From assembly GCF_008386635.1 (NCBI RefSeq), contig NZ_VUOE01000002.1:496001-560000 (forward strand): a DNA stretch of 64,000 nucleotides, in the 5' to 3' direction. The stretch is from Maribacter flavus (GTDB lineage Bacteria > Bacteroidota > Bacteroidia > Flavobacteriales > Flavobacteriaceae). The translations under genes were made by a program, and so were the position numbers. The notes beneath the pieces are model-generated. The model made no database searches and had not been told where the DNA came from. It saw only the letters and a list, made by a program, of their open reading frames with translations. Shown piece after piece: positions 15,581 through 24,820 of the stretch. Numbering within the stretch: position 1 is the first letter of the stretch; every line of letters begins with the position of its first letter.

Positions 15581-16096
15581 TTAGATTTTCTTCATTTGTT
15601 GCTGCATCATTCGGATCTGTTCGGTGAGCATATTGTTCTTGTCCAATTTTTTGGCCTCGTTCAACAAGGTGGTAGCCTCCCTTTTTCTGCGTTTTTGCAT
15701 GGAGATACCGGCAAGGCTCAGTTTTGCCATGGCAACGTCATAATCCATTGTGAGACCTAGTTTCAGAGCTCTTCTAAAATATTTCTCGGCCTGGGTCAGG
15801 TTGGTTTGGGAGTGGATAATCCCATGAAGATAGTTATAGTAGCCTTGCTGTTTTTTTATTAAGGCACTTTCTGGATTTTTGATTTTGGAAAGCCATTTTT
15901 CGGTTCCGGCAAGATCTTGTTTCCGCATCCTTAAAAAGGCCAATAGGATAATTTCGTTCCTAAAATACAGGAAGATGAAAATGAGCGAGAGAAGAATCAA
16001 GAAAATTCCGTTACCTATATTTCCCTCTATAAATTGGTATATGGCATACGCAATGATAAGCCCGGCAATGACAAGTTTTATGTTTTTATTGAACAT
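15581..16096 (-). CDS. Membrane-anchored TPR-like protein
   Basis: 171 residues. Two hydrophobic helices (about 7-23 and 28-46) are followed by a cytoplasmic helical part with TPR-like pairs (QGYYNYLHGIIHSQTNLTQAEKYFRRALKLG, AKLSLAGISMQKRRKREATTLLNEAKKLD). Similar short proteins are common in flavobacteria with no known function. It converges on the transglycosylase gene with only 13 bases between stops and no obvious terminator. Confidence 0.65.
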   Translation of the reverse strand: MFNKNIKLVIAGLIIAYAIYQFIEGNIGNGIFLILLSLIFIFLYFRNEIILLAFLRMRKQDLAGTEKWLSKIKNPESALIKKQQGYYNYLHGIIHSQTNLTQAEKYFRRALKLGLTMDYDVAMAKLSLAGISMQKRRKREATTLLNEAKKLDKNNMLTEQIRMMQQQMKKI

Positions 16097-16266
16097 CTTT
16101 AAATATGATTTAAATAAATTGGGTTTGCCTATAATTTAGAATTGATCAAGAACAATAAACCCATGGAATTTGATTCGGGCAAAATTAGGGAAAACCTAGC
16201 TTTTTGAAAGAATGGATTTATTAAAATATTTTTTTCGATACCTCTTGCCAAAGACAAAACTCTTTG

Positions 16267-16274
16267 TATATTTG
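16267..16274 (+). promoter_or_regulatory. rpmH promoter (TATATTTG, -33 TTG)
   Basis: Exact TAnnTTTG with a TTG at 16245-16247, 19 bases upstream. It gives a leader of about 63 bases before rpmH. Confidence 0.7.
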
Positions 16275-16341
16275 CACCCGGTTTTACCTATCCATTAGTA
16301 GGAATTCAAACGATAACATTCAGCGATTAAAAATATAGGCG

Positions 16342-16503
16342 ATGAGTAAGAGAACATTTCAACCATCTAAGAGAAAGAGAAAAAATAAGCACGGATTCCG
16401 TGAGCGTATGGCGTCGGTCAATGGAAGAAAGGTTCTTGCCAGAAGAAGGGCAAAAGGTAGAAAAAAACTAACCGTATCCTCTGAGCCACGACACAAAAAG
16501 TAA
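16342..16503 (+). CDS. rpmH: 50S ribosomal protein L34
   Basis: A 53-codon gene that falls below common ORF-length cut-offs. Translation starts [19 protein letters not shown], continues [21 protein letters not shown], and ends PRHKK: the full bL34 signature. It belongs to the 50S subunit near the exit tunnel region. In many bacteria rpmH adjoins dnaA and the origin; here it is followed by carB instead, so this is not an origin region. It has its own promoter and terminator. Confidence 0.97.
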   Translation: MSKRTFQPSKRKRKNKHGFRERMASVNGRKVLARRRAKGRKKLTVSSEPRHKK

Positions 16504-16524
16504 TGACTTGTAGATAACTTTTAA

Positions 16525-16563
16525 AAAAAGGTGCTGCTTCTTTAAGTTCAGCACCTTTTTTTT
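16525..16563 (+). terminator. Rho-independent terminator of rpmH
   Basis: Stem AAAAAGGTGCTG / CAGCACCTTTTT (12 bp) with a 12-base loop and a T run. The carB promoter box begins five bases after it. Confidence 0.93.
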
Positions 16564-16567
16564 GACC

Positions 16568-16575
16568 TAATTTTG
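16568..16575 (+). promoter_or_regulatory. carB promoter box TAATTTTG
   Basis: Exact TAnnTTTG, 32 bases before the carB ATG. The -33 region is occupied by the rpmH terminator arm, so no classical -33 TTG is seen. Confidence 0.5.
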
Positions 16576-16606
16576 AAAATTTAGATAACGAGAAACTAGT
16601 ATTGGA

Positions 16607-19459
16607 ATGCCTAAAAGAAAAGATTTAAATTCAATTTTGATTATTGGTTCAGGGCCAATTATTATTGGTCAGGCTTGTGAGTTCGATTATGCGGGAAGTC
16701 AGTCCCTCCGTTCCTTAAGGGAGGACGGTATAGAGACAATTTTGATCAATAGTAACCCGGCCACTATTATGACCGATCCTTCCATGGCGGATCATGTCTA
16801 CTTGAAACCCTTGACCACAAAATCGATTGTTGAAATCTTAAAGGCACATCCACAAATCGATGCCGTACTGCCCACCATGGGAGGTCAGACTGCACTAAAC
16901 CTTTGTATAGAGGCCGATAAAAAAGGTATCTGGGAAGATTTTGGCGTAGAGCTTATTGGGGTAGATATCGATGCAATAAATATTACGGAGGATCGTGAAA
17001 AGTTCCGCGAACTGATGTTGAAAATCGGTGTTGGGATGGCGCCACAGGCTACCGCAACTTCTTTCTTAAAGGGAAAGGAAATCGCTCAGGAATTCGGTTT
17101 TCCCTTGGTTATCAGGGCCTCCTACACCTTGGGCGGGGCAGGAGCTTCCATCGTTTACAGGCCCGAGGATTTTGACGCTTTGTTGAGTCACGGGTTGGAA
17201 ATTTCCCCTATACATGAAGTAATGATAGACAAGGCCTTAATGGGCTGGAAGGAATATGAATTGGAGCTGTTGCGGGACAAGAATGACAATGTGGTCATCA
17301 TCTGTACCATTGAAAATATGGATCCCATGGGAATCCATACAGGTGATTCCATCACCGTAGCACCCGCTATGACCTTATCCGATAGGACCTTCCAAAGAAT
17401 GCGGGATATGGCGATTAAAATGATGCGCAGTATCGGCGATTTCGAGGGCGGTTGTAATGTTCAGTTTGCCGTGAGTCCGGATGAAAAGGAAGATATCATA
17501 GCCATTGAAATCAACCCTAGGGTTTCCAGATCATCGGCCTTGGCTTCAAAAGCAACCGGGTATCCCATTGCAAAGGTCGCCACGAAATTGGCCATTGGCT
17601 ATAGCTTGGACGAATTGGAGAATCAGATTACCAAATCCACATCGGCCTTGTTCGAACCTACCTTGGATTATGTGATCGTAAAGATACCCCGTTGGAATTT
17701 TGATAAATTTGAGGGGTCTGACCGTACCTTGGGACTTCAAATGAAATCCGTTGGGGAGGTTATGGGAATTGGGCGTTCTTTCCAAGAAGCTTTACATAAA
17801 GCAACGCAATCCCTTGAAATTAAGCGAAATGGCTTAGGTGCGGATGGGAAAGGATATAAGGATTATGACCAAATCATCAGCAAGCTTACCATACCTAGTT
17901 GGGACAGGGTATTCGTCATCTATGATGCCATTCAGATGGGCATTCCACTGAGCAGGATCCATGATATAACCAAAATAGATATGTGGTTCCTGAAGCAGTA
18001 CGAGGAGTTATATCAACTGGAAAAAGAGATATCAAAATATACCATTGCGACCCTATCCAAAGAACTTTTATTGGAAGCCAAGCAAAAAGGTTTTGCGGAT
18101 AGGCAGATTGCCCATATGCTGGATTGCTACGAAAGTGAGGTCTACAACAAGCGTACCGAGCTGAATGTTAATAGGGTATACAAACTGGTGGATACCTGTG
18201 CGGCAGAGTTCAAGGCGATGACGCCGTATTACTATTCGACCTTTGAGGAGGAGATCGAAAAGCCGGATGGTACACGGTACGTGGAGAATGACAGCGTAGT
18301 GACCGATAGAAAGAAAATCGTGGTTCTCGGCTCGGGACCCAACCGGATAGGGCAGGGGATAGAGTTCGATTATTGCTGCGTGCACGGGGTTTTGGCGGCG
18401 GCGGAATGTGGTTACGAGACCATTATGATCAACTGTAATCCGGAAACCGTTTCCACTGATTTCGATACGGCCGATAAACTCTATTTTGAACCTGTTTTCT
18501 GGGAACATATCTACGATATCATCCGCCATGAAAATCCGGAAGGGGTGATCGTTCAGTTGGGTGGCCAGACAGCATTGAAACTGGCCGAGAAACTTTCCAA
18601 ATACGGCATTAAGATTATTGGTACTAGTTTTGAATCCTTGGATTTGGCCGAGGACAGGGGAAGCTTTTCAGATCTTTTAAAAAAGAACGATATTCCATAT
18701 CCTAGGTTTGGGGTAGCGGAAACGGCCGAGGAAGCGTTGACACTTGCAGATGAACTGGATTTTCCCTTGTTGGTACGCCCTTCCTACGTGTTGGGTGGAC
18801 AAGGCATGAAAATCGTCATTAATAAGGAAGAATTGGAAGCCCATGTGGTGGACCTACTTCGGAAAATCCCGAACAACAAACTGTTACTGGACCATTATCT
18901 GGATGGAGCCATTGAAGCGGAGGCAGATGCCATTTGTGATGGCAAGGATGTTTACATCATCGGTATTATGGAACATATCGAACCTTGTGGGATTCACTCG
19001 GGCGATTCCAATGCGACCTTGCCACCGTTTAACCTTGGGGAGTTTGTAATGCAACAGATTAAGGACCATACCAAAAAGATTGCTTTGGCCTTAAATACGG
19101 TCGGTCTTATTAACATACAATTTGCGATCAAGGACGATATCGTGTATATCATTGAGGCGAATCCACGGGCTTCCAGAACGGTGCCGTTTATCGCAAAAGC
19201 TTACAAGGAACCGTATGTGAACTATGCGACCAAGGTGATGTTGGGCGAAAAGAAAATAAAGGATTTTGATTTTAAACCGCATCTGGAAGGGTATGCCATC
19301 AAGCAACCTGTGTTCTCATTCAACAAGTTCCCGAATGTGAATAAAAACTTAGGGCCCGAAATGAAGAGTACCGGCGAAAGCATCCTGTTCATTGATAGCT
19401 TAAAAGATGACGAGTTCTATAACTTGTATGCGAGAAGGAAGATGTATTTGAGCAAATAA
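16607..19459 (+). CDS. carB: Carbamoyl-phosphate synthase large subunit, lacking the MGS regulatory domain
   Basis: 950 residues. It makes carbamoyl phosphate for pyrimidines and arginine from bicarbonate, ATP and ammonia supplied by CarA. Two homologous ATP-grasp halves are clear: the first opens ILIIGSGPIIIGQACEFDYAG and the second IVVLGSGPNRIGQGIEFDYCC (about residue 568). Both have the ASYTLGGAG / PSYVLGGQG and EINPRVSRSSA / EANPRASRTVP loops. The protein stops at the point (LARRKMYLSK region) where E. coli CarB, about 1070 residues, enters its 120-residue C-terminal domain that binds UMP and ornithine. This short form is usual in flavobacteria. carA is not adjacent. Confidence 0.95.
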   Translation: MPKRKDLNSILIIGSGPIIIGQACEFDYAGSQSLRSLREDGIETILINSNPATIMTDPSMADHVYLKPLTTKSIVEILKAHPQIDAVLPTMGGQTALNLCIEADKKGIWEDFGVELIGVDIDAINITEDREKFRELMLKIGVGMAPQATATSFLKGKEIAQEFGFPLVIRASYTLGGAGASIVYRPEDFDALLSHGLEISPIHEVMIDKALMGWKEYELELLRDKNDNVVIICTIENMDPMGIHTGDSITVAPAMTLSDRTFQRMRDMAIKMMRSIGDFEGGCNVQFAVSPDEKEDIIAIEINPRVSRSSALASKATGYPIAKVATKLAIGYSLDELENQITKSTSALFEPTLDYVIVKIPRWNFDKFEGSDRTLGLQMKSVGEVMGIGRSFQEALHKATQSLEIKRNGLGADGKGYKDYDQIISKLTIPSWDRVFVIYDAIQMGIPLSRIHDITKIDMWFLKQYEELYQLEKEISKYTIATLSKELLLEAKQKGFADRQIAHMLDCYESEVYNKRTELNVNRVYKLVDTCAAEFKAMTPYYYSTFEEEIEKPDGTRYVENDSVVTDRKKIVVLGSGPNRIGQGIEFDYCCVHGVLAAAECGYETIMINCNPETVSTDFDTADKLYFEPVFWEHIYDIIRHENPEGVIVQLGGQTALKLAEKLSKYGIKIIGTSFESLDLAEDRGSFSDLLKKNDIPYPRFGVAETAEEALTLADELDFPLLVRPSYVLGGQGMKIVINKEELEAHVVDLLRKIPNNKLLLDHYLDGAIEAEADAICDGKDVYIIGIMEHIEPCGIHSGDSNATLPPFNLGEFVMQQIKDHTKKIALALNTVGLINIQFAIKDDIVYIIEANPRASRTVPFIAKAYKEPYVNYATKVMLGEKKIKDFDFKPHLEGYAIKQPVFSFNKFPNVNKNLGPEMKSTGESILFIDSLKDDEFYNLYARRKMYLSK

Positions 19460-19484
19460 AATACGTTAAAAGCCAAAATACAAT

Positions 19485-19515
19485 AACCCATACCCGAAAA
19501 GGTATGGGTTTTTCT
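19485..19515 (+). terminator. Rho-independent terminator of carB
   Basis: Perfect stem AACCCATACC / GGTATGGGTT with a 6-base loop, then TTTCT. It also lies in the path of the convergent icd gene. Confidence 0.9.
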
Positions 19516-19528
19516 TTAGTACAACCAT

Positions 19529-21043
19529 TTACTCACCTTGTCCCAAGGAGAAACCGCGTTGTCCATCAAATTCATACAGGTTTTCCGTTTTTATTACGTC
19601 ATATCCATTTTGATACAATTTGGACAAGAGGGCAATAACCTGTTCATATTCCACGGCCATATATTGAGGTTCCTTGGTTTCAATAGTAGAGGAATTTGAG
19701 ACGAAGCGACACCTCCAGTGATCCGTGCAATACGTTTCTTTCAATCCCTCGGGGAACACTTTGACGCCTCTATTGGTAATCATTTTTAGCTTTAGATTGT
19801 GTGATTTGACCCTCATAAGTCCCCCTCCAATCATTTCTGGGTCTTCTCCTTTCCAATCGATAAAAACATCAACACCCACAAGTTGTTTCGTTGCTTCTTT
19901 TCTTTTGTAATTGGGGATCTCTATTTTGCCCGTACCTTTGGCCAACGTGCTAACAGGCAGGTTTTTGGGAGTTTTTCCAAGGCGTTCGATGACGGCATCC
20001 GCGAAGGCTTCGGTACCCACCTTCTTTTTGCTGATGTTGCCCTGGAATATGTCGGCCGTATGAATCCCGTCCTCTAAGGTGGTCAACCAAGCATTTTTGA
20101 TTGTATCGGCCACTTCGGTCTGCCCGATATGGGCCAACATCAGAATCGCGGCATTCAATAATCCGGATGGATTGGCAATCTTTAGACCGGCAATATCGGG
20201 GGCAGATCCATGAATCGCTTCGAACATCGCTACTTTTCCTCCAATATTTGCAGAACCCGCCATCCCAACGGAGCCGGCAGTTTCGGCCACAATATCCGAA
20301 ATGATATCCCCGTAAAGGTTGGAGGTAACAATGACATCGTATTCCTCTGGTACGGTAGCTAATTTTGCAGATCCTATATCGATAATTTGGGAATTGCTTT
20401 CAATTTCAGGATATTTCGCGGCAATTTCCTTAAAAACGGTATGAAACAGTCCGTCAGTGAGTTTCATGATATTGTCCTTGACCATACAGGTCACCTTTTT
20501 TCTGTTGTATGCTTTCGCATATTCAAAGGCATACCGTACGATTTTCTCACAGCCTGGCCTAGTAATCAGTTTTAGGCACTGCACAACATCATCCGTTTGT
20601 TTGTGTTCTATGCCTGCATAAAGGTCCTCTTCGTTTTCTCGAATAACCACAATGTCCATATTTGGAAAATGGGTCTTTACATAGGGATGTAGGGCACTCA
20701 CGGGCCTAACATTGGCAAAAAGCCCTAATGACTTTCGCAACGTAACGTTCAAACTTTTATAACCTTTGCCCTGAGGCGTGGTAATGGGAGCCTTGAGTAT
20801 GACACTATTTTTGGAAATGGCTTCCCATGCCTTTTCGTCTATTCCAGCACTGTTGCCGGACAGATAGACTTGTTCGCCAATTTCGATGGATTCCGTTTCT
20901 ATGTTTGCTTTCGCAGCCTTTAAAATTCTCAAAACGGCCTTCATGATTTCCGGGCCAATTCCATCACCTTCTGCGATGACTATTTTGGTCGTTTGGCTTT
21001 GTTGTATTTTTTTCTCGGGCGCTACTGCTGGACTGTTTCTCAT
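19529..21043 (-). CDS. icd: Isocitrate dehydrogenase (long form with C-terminal extension)
   Basis: 504 residues from ATG 21043. It oxidatively decarboxylates isocitrate to 2-oxoglutarate in the citric acid cycle. The isocitrate site is KSLNVTLRKSLGLFANVRP, followed by VIRENEEDLYAGIEH and LYGDIISD (metal Asp). The core ends near residue 340 and a further 150 residues follow, as in the Thermus/Rickettsia type. At the cofactor pocket it reads HGSAPDIAGLKIANP; Asp-Ile here is the pattern of NAD-using enzymes, whereas NADP enzymes have Lys-Tyr. Annotation pipelines would call it NADP-dependent; the residues argue for NAD. A TTG at 21067 would add eight residues and is less likely. Confidence 0.93.
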   Translation of the reverse strand: MRNSPAVAPEKKIQQSQTTKIVIAEGDGIGPEIMKAVLRILKAAKANIETESIEIGEQVYLSGNSAGIDEKAWEAISKNSVILKAPITTPQGKGYKSLNVTLRKSLGLFANVRPVSALHPYVKTHFPNMDIVVIRENEEDLYAGIEHKQTDDVVQCLKLITRPGCEKIVRYAFEYAKAYNRKKVTCMVKDNIMKLTDGLFHTVFKEIAAKYPEIESNSQIIDIGSAKLATVPEEYDVIVTSNLYGDIISDIVAETAGSVGMAGSANIGGKVAMFEAIHGSAPDIAGLKIANPSGLLNAAILMLAHIGQTEVADTIKNAWLTTLEDGIHTADIFQGNISKKKVGTEAFADAVIERLGKTPKNLPVSTLAKGTGKIEIPNYKRKEATKQLVGVDVFIDWKGEDPEMIGGGLMRVKSHNLKLKMITNRGVKVFPEGLKETYCTDHWRCRFVSNSSTIETKEPQYMAVEYEQVIALLSKLYQNGYDVIKTENLYEFDGQRGFSLGQGE

Positions 21044-21233
21044 CTTTGTCGATTTTGTTTCCAACAAAGATCTTAAAACTAAATCATAAATTTTTATTTA
21101 TATTTAATATAATAAACATTAAAATATTTTATAAATAATAATGATACTTTATAGCCTCCTTGGTATTGAGAATTCTGACTACCCAAAGGTTTGTTTTTAA
21201 AAGGAAGTATGCCTGATACTATCTGAAGTCCAT

Positions 21234-22763
21234 TTATAACCTTTCATTTAGGATGGCTATCATCGTTTGTATTCCCTCCCGGTAATTTCCTAATCTTAGG
21301 TTTTCATTAGGGCTGTGCTGATTGTTGTCCCTGTTTACGGTAGGGACTGTAACTGCAGGAATGCCCAAAGTGTTGACGAAGGGCGAGATAGGAATGGATC
21401 CCCCGCTCATACGGATGCGTATGGGTGTTTCTCCAAAGGCATTTTCAAGTGCACGCGTAAGCCATAGGCCTACTTCGGAATCAAAATCGGTTCGAAAGGA
21501 TTGGTATGAAATTTCATGGGTTAGGGTAGCGATTTTTGGATGTTCCAACCGTTCTTCCTTGGTCGGTTCCCGATCAATGACCACATATCCTTGGGATTTA
21601 ATATGATCTTTGATCAATCTAATCAATCGTTCTGGGTCCGACTCCAATACCAGTCTCACATCCAATTCCGCTACCGCGCGATCCGGAACAATTGTTCTAA
21701 CTTTCTCATAGACCCATCCAGATTGCATCCCCCTAATATTCAATGATGGGTACTGAATGGCCTCCTGATAATAAGTTCCCACTTTATCCGTCTCCGCTAT
21801 TTGTAGCCTTTCCATAATTTGTTCTTCGTTATCGGGTACGGCTCTTAGTATTTTTTCCGTTGTTTCATCGATTTGGATACCCTCATAAAACCCATCGATT
21901 GTTACTCGCCCTTCCTCATCTTTCATGGATGCCAGTAATCTGGAAAGTCGTAGTGCCGGATTCGGCGCATAATTTCCAAAATGCCCACTATGCTGGGGGA
22001 CAACCGGACCGTATGTGGTTAGTTGCAGGGTGGCAATTCCCCTGGCCCCAAATGTCAAGGTAGGTCTATTGGTGATATGTCTTGGGCCATCGAAAATAAT
22101 TAGCATATCCGCAGAAAGTAGGTCTTTGTTCCGGATTACAGCATCTGGAAGCTGCGGGGAACCCAGCTCTTCCTCAAAATCCATAATGACCTTAATATTG
22201 TAGTTGGGGGTAATTTCATTTTCACTGGTAGCATCCAGTGCCGTTAAGAACATGGAAACCGGACCTTTTGCATCACTCGCAGAACGCGCGAACACGCGCC
22301 AATCATCATGATAATCCTTGACAGATTCCCAAGAAATGGGAACCCAATCTCCTGAATTGTTCAATTTTTTTAGTGTTGGAATATATGGACTCTGCTGAAA
22401 CCATTTTGTGGAATCCACAGGTTGTCCGTCAACCTGTAAGTAGATAAGAACGGTTTTTTTGGCATTTTTATATTTCCTTTCGGCAAGTAATAAGGGAACA
22501 GTTGTGGTCTCCAATCTTTGTGTTGAAAACCCTCTATTACCGAAAGCTTTCTCACACCATTGTACGTTTTTTTCTATGTCTTCCTTGAAAAATGCATCGT
22601 TGGGAATACTCAAAAGCTCCCTTAACATTGGAAAGGAAGCTATAGTATATTGATGGGCCAGTTCCTTAATTTGGTCCCTTTGCAGTTTTTGACCGAATTG
22701 CTTCTTTGGGATTAGGAAAAAAACTAGAATAAAAAGTGTGGTGGTGCGAACTAACTTGAACAT
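21234..22763 (-). CDS. Exported M20 family metallopeptidase
   Basis: 509 residues from ATG 22763, with a signal peptide (KLVRTTTLFILVFFLIPKKQFGQ). The fold is that of M20 dipeptidases: the SASDAKGP loop carries the bridging metal Asp, MDFEEELGSPQLPD the catalytic Glu-Glu pair, then GARGIATLQL and the lid domain, and late RMSGGSIPISPFVNTLG with a metal ligand region in NQHSPNENLRLGN. It is expected to hydrolyse dipeptides or acylated amino acids in the periplasm with two zinc ions. A longer start at 22835 adds 24 residues and spoils the signal. A 5-bp inverted repeat (TTACG...CGTAA, 22775-22791) lies just upstream. Confidence 0.85.
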   Translation of the reverse strand: MFKLVRTTTLFILVFFLIPKKQFGQKLQRDQIKELAHQYTIASFPMLRELLSIPNDAFFKEDIEKNVQWCEKAFGNRGFSTQRLETTTVPLLLAERKYKNAKKTVLIYLQVDGQPVDSTKWFQQSPYIPTLKKLNNSGDWVPISWESVKDYHDDWRVFARSASDAKGPVSMFLTALDATSENEITPNYNIKVIMDFEEELGSPQLPDAVIRNKDLLSADMLIIFDGPRHITNRPTLTFGARGIATLQLTTYGPVVPQHSGHFGNYAPNPALRLSRLLASMKDEEGRVTIDGFYEGIQIDETTEKILRAVPDNEEQIMERLQIAETDKVGTYYQEAIQYPSLNIRGMQSGWVYEKVRTIVPDRAVAELDVRLVLESDPERLIRLIKDHIKSQGYVVIDREPTKEERLEHPKIATLTHEISYQSFRTDFDSEVGLWLTRALENAFGETPIRIRMSGGSIPISPFVNTLGIPAVTVPTVNRDNNQHSPNENLRLGNYREGIQTMIAILNERL

Positions 22764-22937
22764 TTGGTTATTTTTTACGAAAAATACGTAAAATGTAGTT
22801 CTTATGTGCGTATTCACTTGGAGCTTATAAATCAATATACAGCTGCCAAATCAAACACGTTCTTCCGAATATGACTGGAAAACGGCTTACAAATGAAAGG
22901 GAAATTCGGTGAAACATGTTAACGAACCTTTTCAAAT

Positions 22938-23285
22938 TCAATTGAACCAAACCGCATACCTTTTCCGACGTAATTCCAAGGCTAGCATACGTTCCATCTT
23001 TAGGGCTTCTTCCTTTGTAGCAATAGGTTTTATGTGGTTATAAAGGCTTCCACGTAGATATAGTCCATATTTTTTTACGATAGTGGAAGAAATATCTACG
23101 CCCTTTTTACTTAAAACACCGTTTTTATGCTGTTCAAAGCGCTCCTTGGGAGTTTTACTGGTCATTCCTACATACAGGCATTCCAAAACCCCATTGAACT
23201 GAGGGTTTGCTTCCCGAAACTTTCTATGTTCCGTAAAAACCTTTTTATGCAGTTCTACTACGTAGATACTATAGGGCATATTCAA
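22938..23285 (-). CDS. GIY-YIG-like protein with a long spacer
   Basis: 115 residues. The order of motifs follows the GIY-YIG nuclease fold: SIYVVEL (6-12) for GIY, CLYVGMTSKTPKERFEQH (37-54) for YIG with the catalytic-type Arg49, and Glu98 in ALKMERML for the metal ligand. The gap between the GIY and YIG elements is about 30 residues against the usual 10-11. I recall near relatives across Proteobacteria and Bacteroidota annotated as hypothetical, or wrongly as ribose-5-phosphate isomerase. Function unknown; nuclease activity is not established. It lies 9 bases downstream of gnd on the same strand, so it is probably cotranscribed. Confidence 0.65.
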   Translation of the reverse strand: MNMPYSIYVVELHKKVFTEHRKFREANPQFNGVLECLYVGMTSKTPKERFEQHKNGVLSKKGVDISSTIVKKYGLYLRGSLYNHIKPIATKEEALKMERMLALELRRKRYAVWFN

Positions 23286-23294
23286 CAGAGCGCA

Positions 23295-24707
23295 TTATTC
23301 CTTTTCCCATTCTGTATGATAAATTCCCTCCCTGTCCAATCGCTCGTAAGTGTGCGACCCAAAATAATCCCTTTGGGCCTGTATCAGGTTCAGGGGCAGT
23401 CTACTGGATGTATAGGCGTCAAAATAGGTGAGGGAATTGGAAAGTCCGGGTAACGGAATCCCATTTTTGGCTCCGTAAGCGACCAGTTCCCTAGCAGAAT
23501 CTACCGTGACCTGTACCTTTTCGACGAAAGTTGGAGACATTAAAAGATTTGGCAACAAGGTATTGGCTTCAAAAGCTTCCGAAACATCCGCCAAAAGTCC
23601 GGCCCTTATGATACATCCGGCACGCCATATTTTGGCAATTTCTGCAATATTCAAATCGTAACCGTACTCTTTGGACGCATCTGCCAATTGATGTAATCCC
23701 TGGGAATAGGTGATAATAAAGGAAAAGTACAGGGATTCTTCCGCCAATTTTTCCATGGTGGCCTTATCCATTTTTTCCACCTTGGGTCGGTCGTACAGCC
23801 TATCGGCCTCGATTCGCTCGTCCTTTAGAGCCGAAATTTCGCGCATACTTACAGCAATATCTATGGATGGAACGGGTATACCCAAATCCATTGCGTTCTG
23901 GCTGGTCCATTTGCCCGTTCCTTTTTGCTTCGCCTTGTCCAGGATTTGATCGACCAAACGTCCTTCGGCCAAATCGTCCTCCTGCTCAAAGATTTCTGAG
24001 GTAATCTCCACTAAAAAGGACTGCAATCGACCTTTGTTCCAAGCATCAAAGGTTTTGTGAAGTTCATCATTGTTGTAATCAGCTCCCTTTTTTAGTATAT
24101 CATAGATTTCCGAAGTTAACTGCATCAGGCCATATTCTATACCATTATGCACCATTTTCACATAGTTCCCGGCCGATTTGGGTCCCAAATACGCTACGCA
24201 AGGTTCCCCTTGATATTTTGCTGCAACTGCCTCAAAAATCGGTTTTACATGCTGATAGGCTTCCCTGTTTCCACCTGGCATGATGCTTGGACCTTTACGG
24301 GCTCCCTTGGCGCCACCAGAAACGCCGGCACCAAAGAAATTGATGCCTTTTTTGGCTAGGTAAGCTTCCCGTCGATCTGTATCGGTGTAAAAGGAGTTTC
24401 CTCCATCAATGATCAAATCGCCCTCATCCAAATTGGGTAGAAGGGATTCAATTACCATATCTACGATTTTACCTGCAGGCACCAGCAGCATAATTTTTCT
24501 AGGGGTAGAAAGTGCTTCCAAGAAGGTTTTGCTATCGGTTGACGCATTTACTTTGCTTGTATCCCCACCTTCCTTAATAAGGGCATTTACCTTCTCCGGG
24601 TCCAAATCATTGCCATAAGCCGTAAATCCGTTGTCCGATACGTTCAAAATAAAATTACGGCCCATTACACCAAGCCCCACCATGCCAAAATCATATTTCA
24701 TATCCAT
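23295..24707 (-). CDS. gnd: 6-phosphogluconate dehydrogenase, decarboxylating
   Basis: 470 residues. It oxidises 6-phosphogluconate to ribulose 5-phosphate with CO2 and NADPH in the cytoplasm. The Rossmann motif is GLGVMGRNFILN; substrate motifs are DGGNSFYTDTDRR, FFGAGVSGGAKGARKGPSIMPGG, the catalytic KMVHNGIEYG, and GTGKWTSQNAMDLGIP. Length is typical of the dimeric long form. Divergent from zwf-pgl, so the whole oxidative pentose phosphate branch is together. A TACTTTTG promoter box lies 32 bases upstream. Confidence 0.97.
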   Translation of the reverse strand: MDMKYDFGMVGLGVMGRNFILNVSDNGFTAYGNDLDPEKVNALIKEGGDTSKVNASTDSKTFLEALSTPRKIMLLVPAGKIVDMVIESLLPNLDEGDLIIDGGNSFYTDTDRREAYLAKKGINFFGAGVSGGAKGARKGPSIMPGGNREAYQHVKPIFEAVAAKYQGEPCVAYLGPKSAGNYVKMVHNGIEYGLMQLTSEIYDILKKGADYNNDELHKTFDAWNKGRLQSFLVEITSEIFEQEDDLAEGRLVDQILDKAKQKGTGKWTSQNAMDLGIPVPSIDIAVSMREISALKDERIEADRLYDRPKVEKMDKATMEKLAEESLYFSFIITYSQGLHQLADASKEYGYDLNIAEIAKIWRAGCIIRAGLLADVSEAFEANTLLPNLLMSPTFVEKVQVTVDSARELVAYGAKNGIPLPGLSNSLTYFDAYTSSRLPLNLIQAQRDYFGSHTYERLDREGIYHTEWEKE

Positions 24708-24738
24708 AAAATGTTATTTCCTGATAACTCCTTTATTT

Positions 24739-24746
24739 CAAAAGTA
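24739..24746 (-). promoter_or_regulatory. gnd promoter box TACTTTTG
   Basis: On the minus strand the sequence reads TACTTTTG, an exact TAnnTTTG. Transcription would begin near 24734, about 27 bases before the gnd ATG. Confidence 0.55.
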
Positions 24747-24812
24747 AGTGAAAAATATCTATAATTCCCTGCATATTCAAACCAACTCATTGGTATTGGC
24801 AATGGTTTTCGA

Positions 24813-24820
24813 TACTTTTA
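24813..24820 (+). promoter_or_regulatory. zwf promoter box TACTTTTA
   Basis: One mismatch from TAnnTTTG, with a TTG at 24790-24792, 20 bases upstream. It is back to back with the gnd box, 66 bases apart. It supports ATG 24840. Confidence 0.45.

Noticed and set aside
16163-16207. 14-codon ORF in the gap before rpmH
   Set aside because: It is upstream of the rpmH promoter, has no promoter of its own, and shows no features.
16321-16600. Replication origin suggested by rpmH
   Set aside because: No dnaA, dnaN, rnpA or DnaA-box cluster is adjacent; carB follows.
18068-18529. 153-codon minus-strand ORF inside carB
   Set aside because: carB is continuous and conserved through this stretch.
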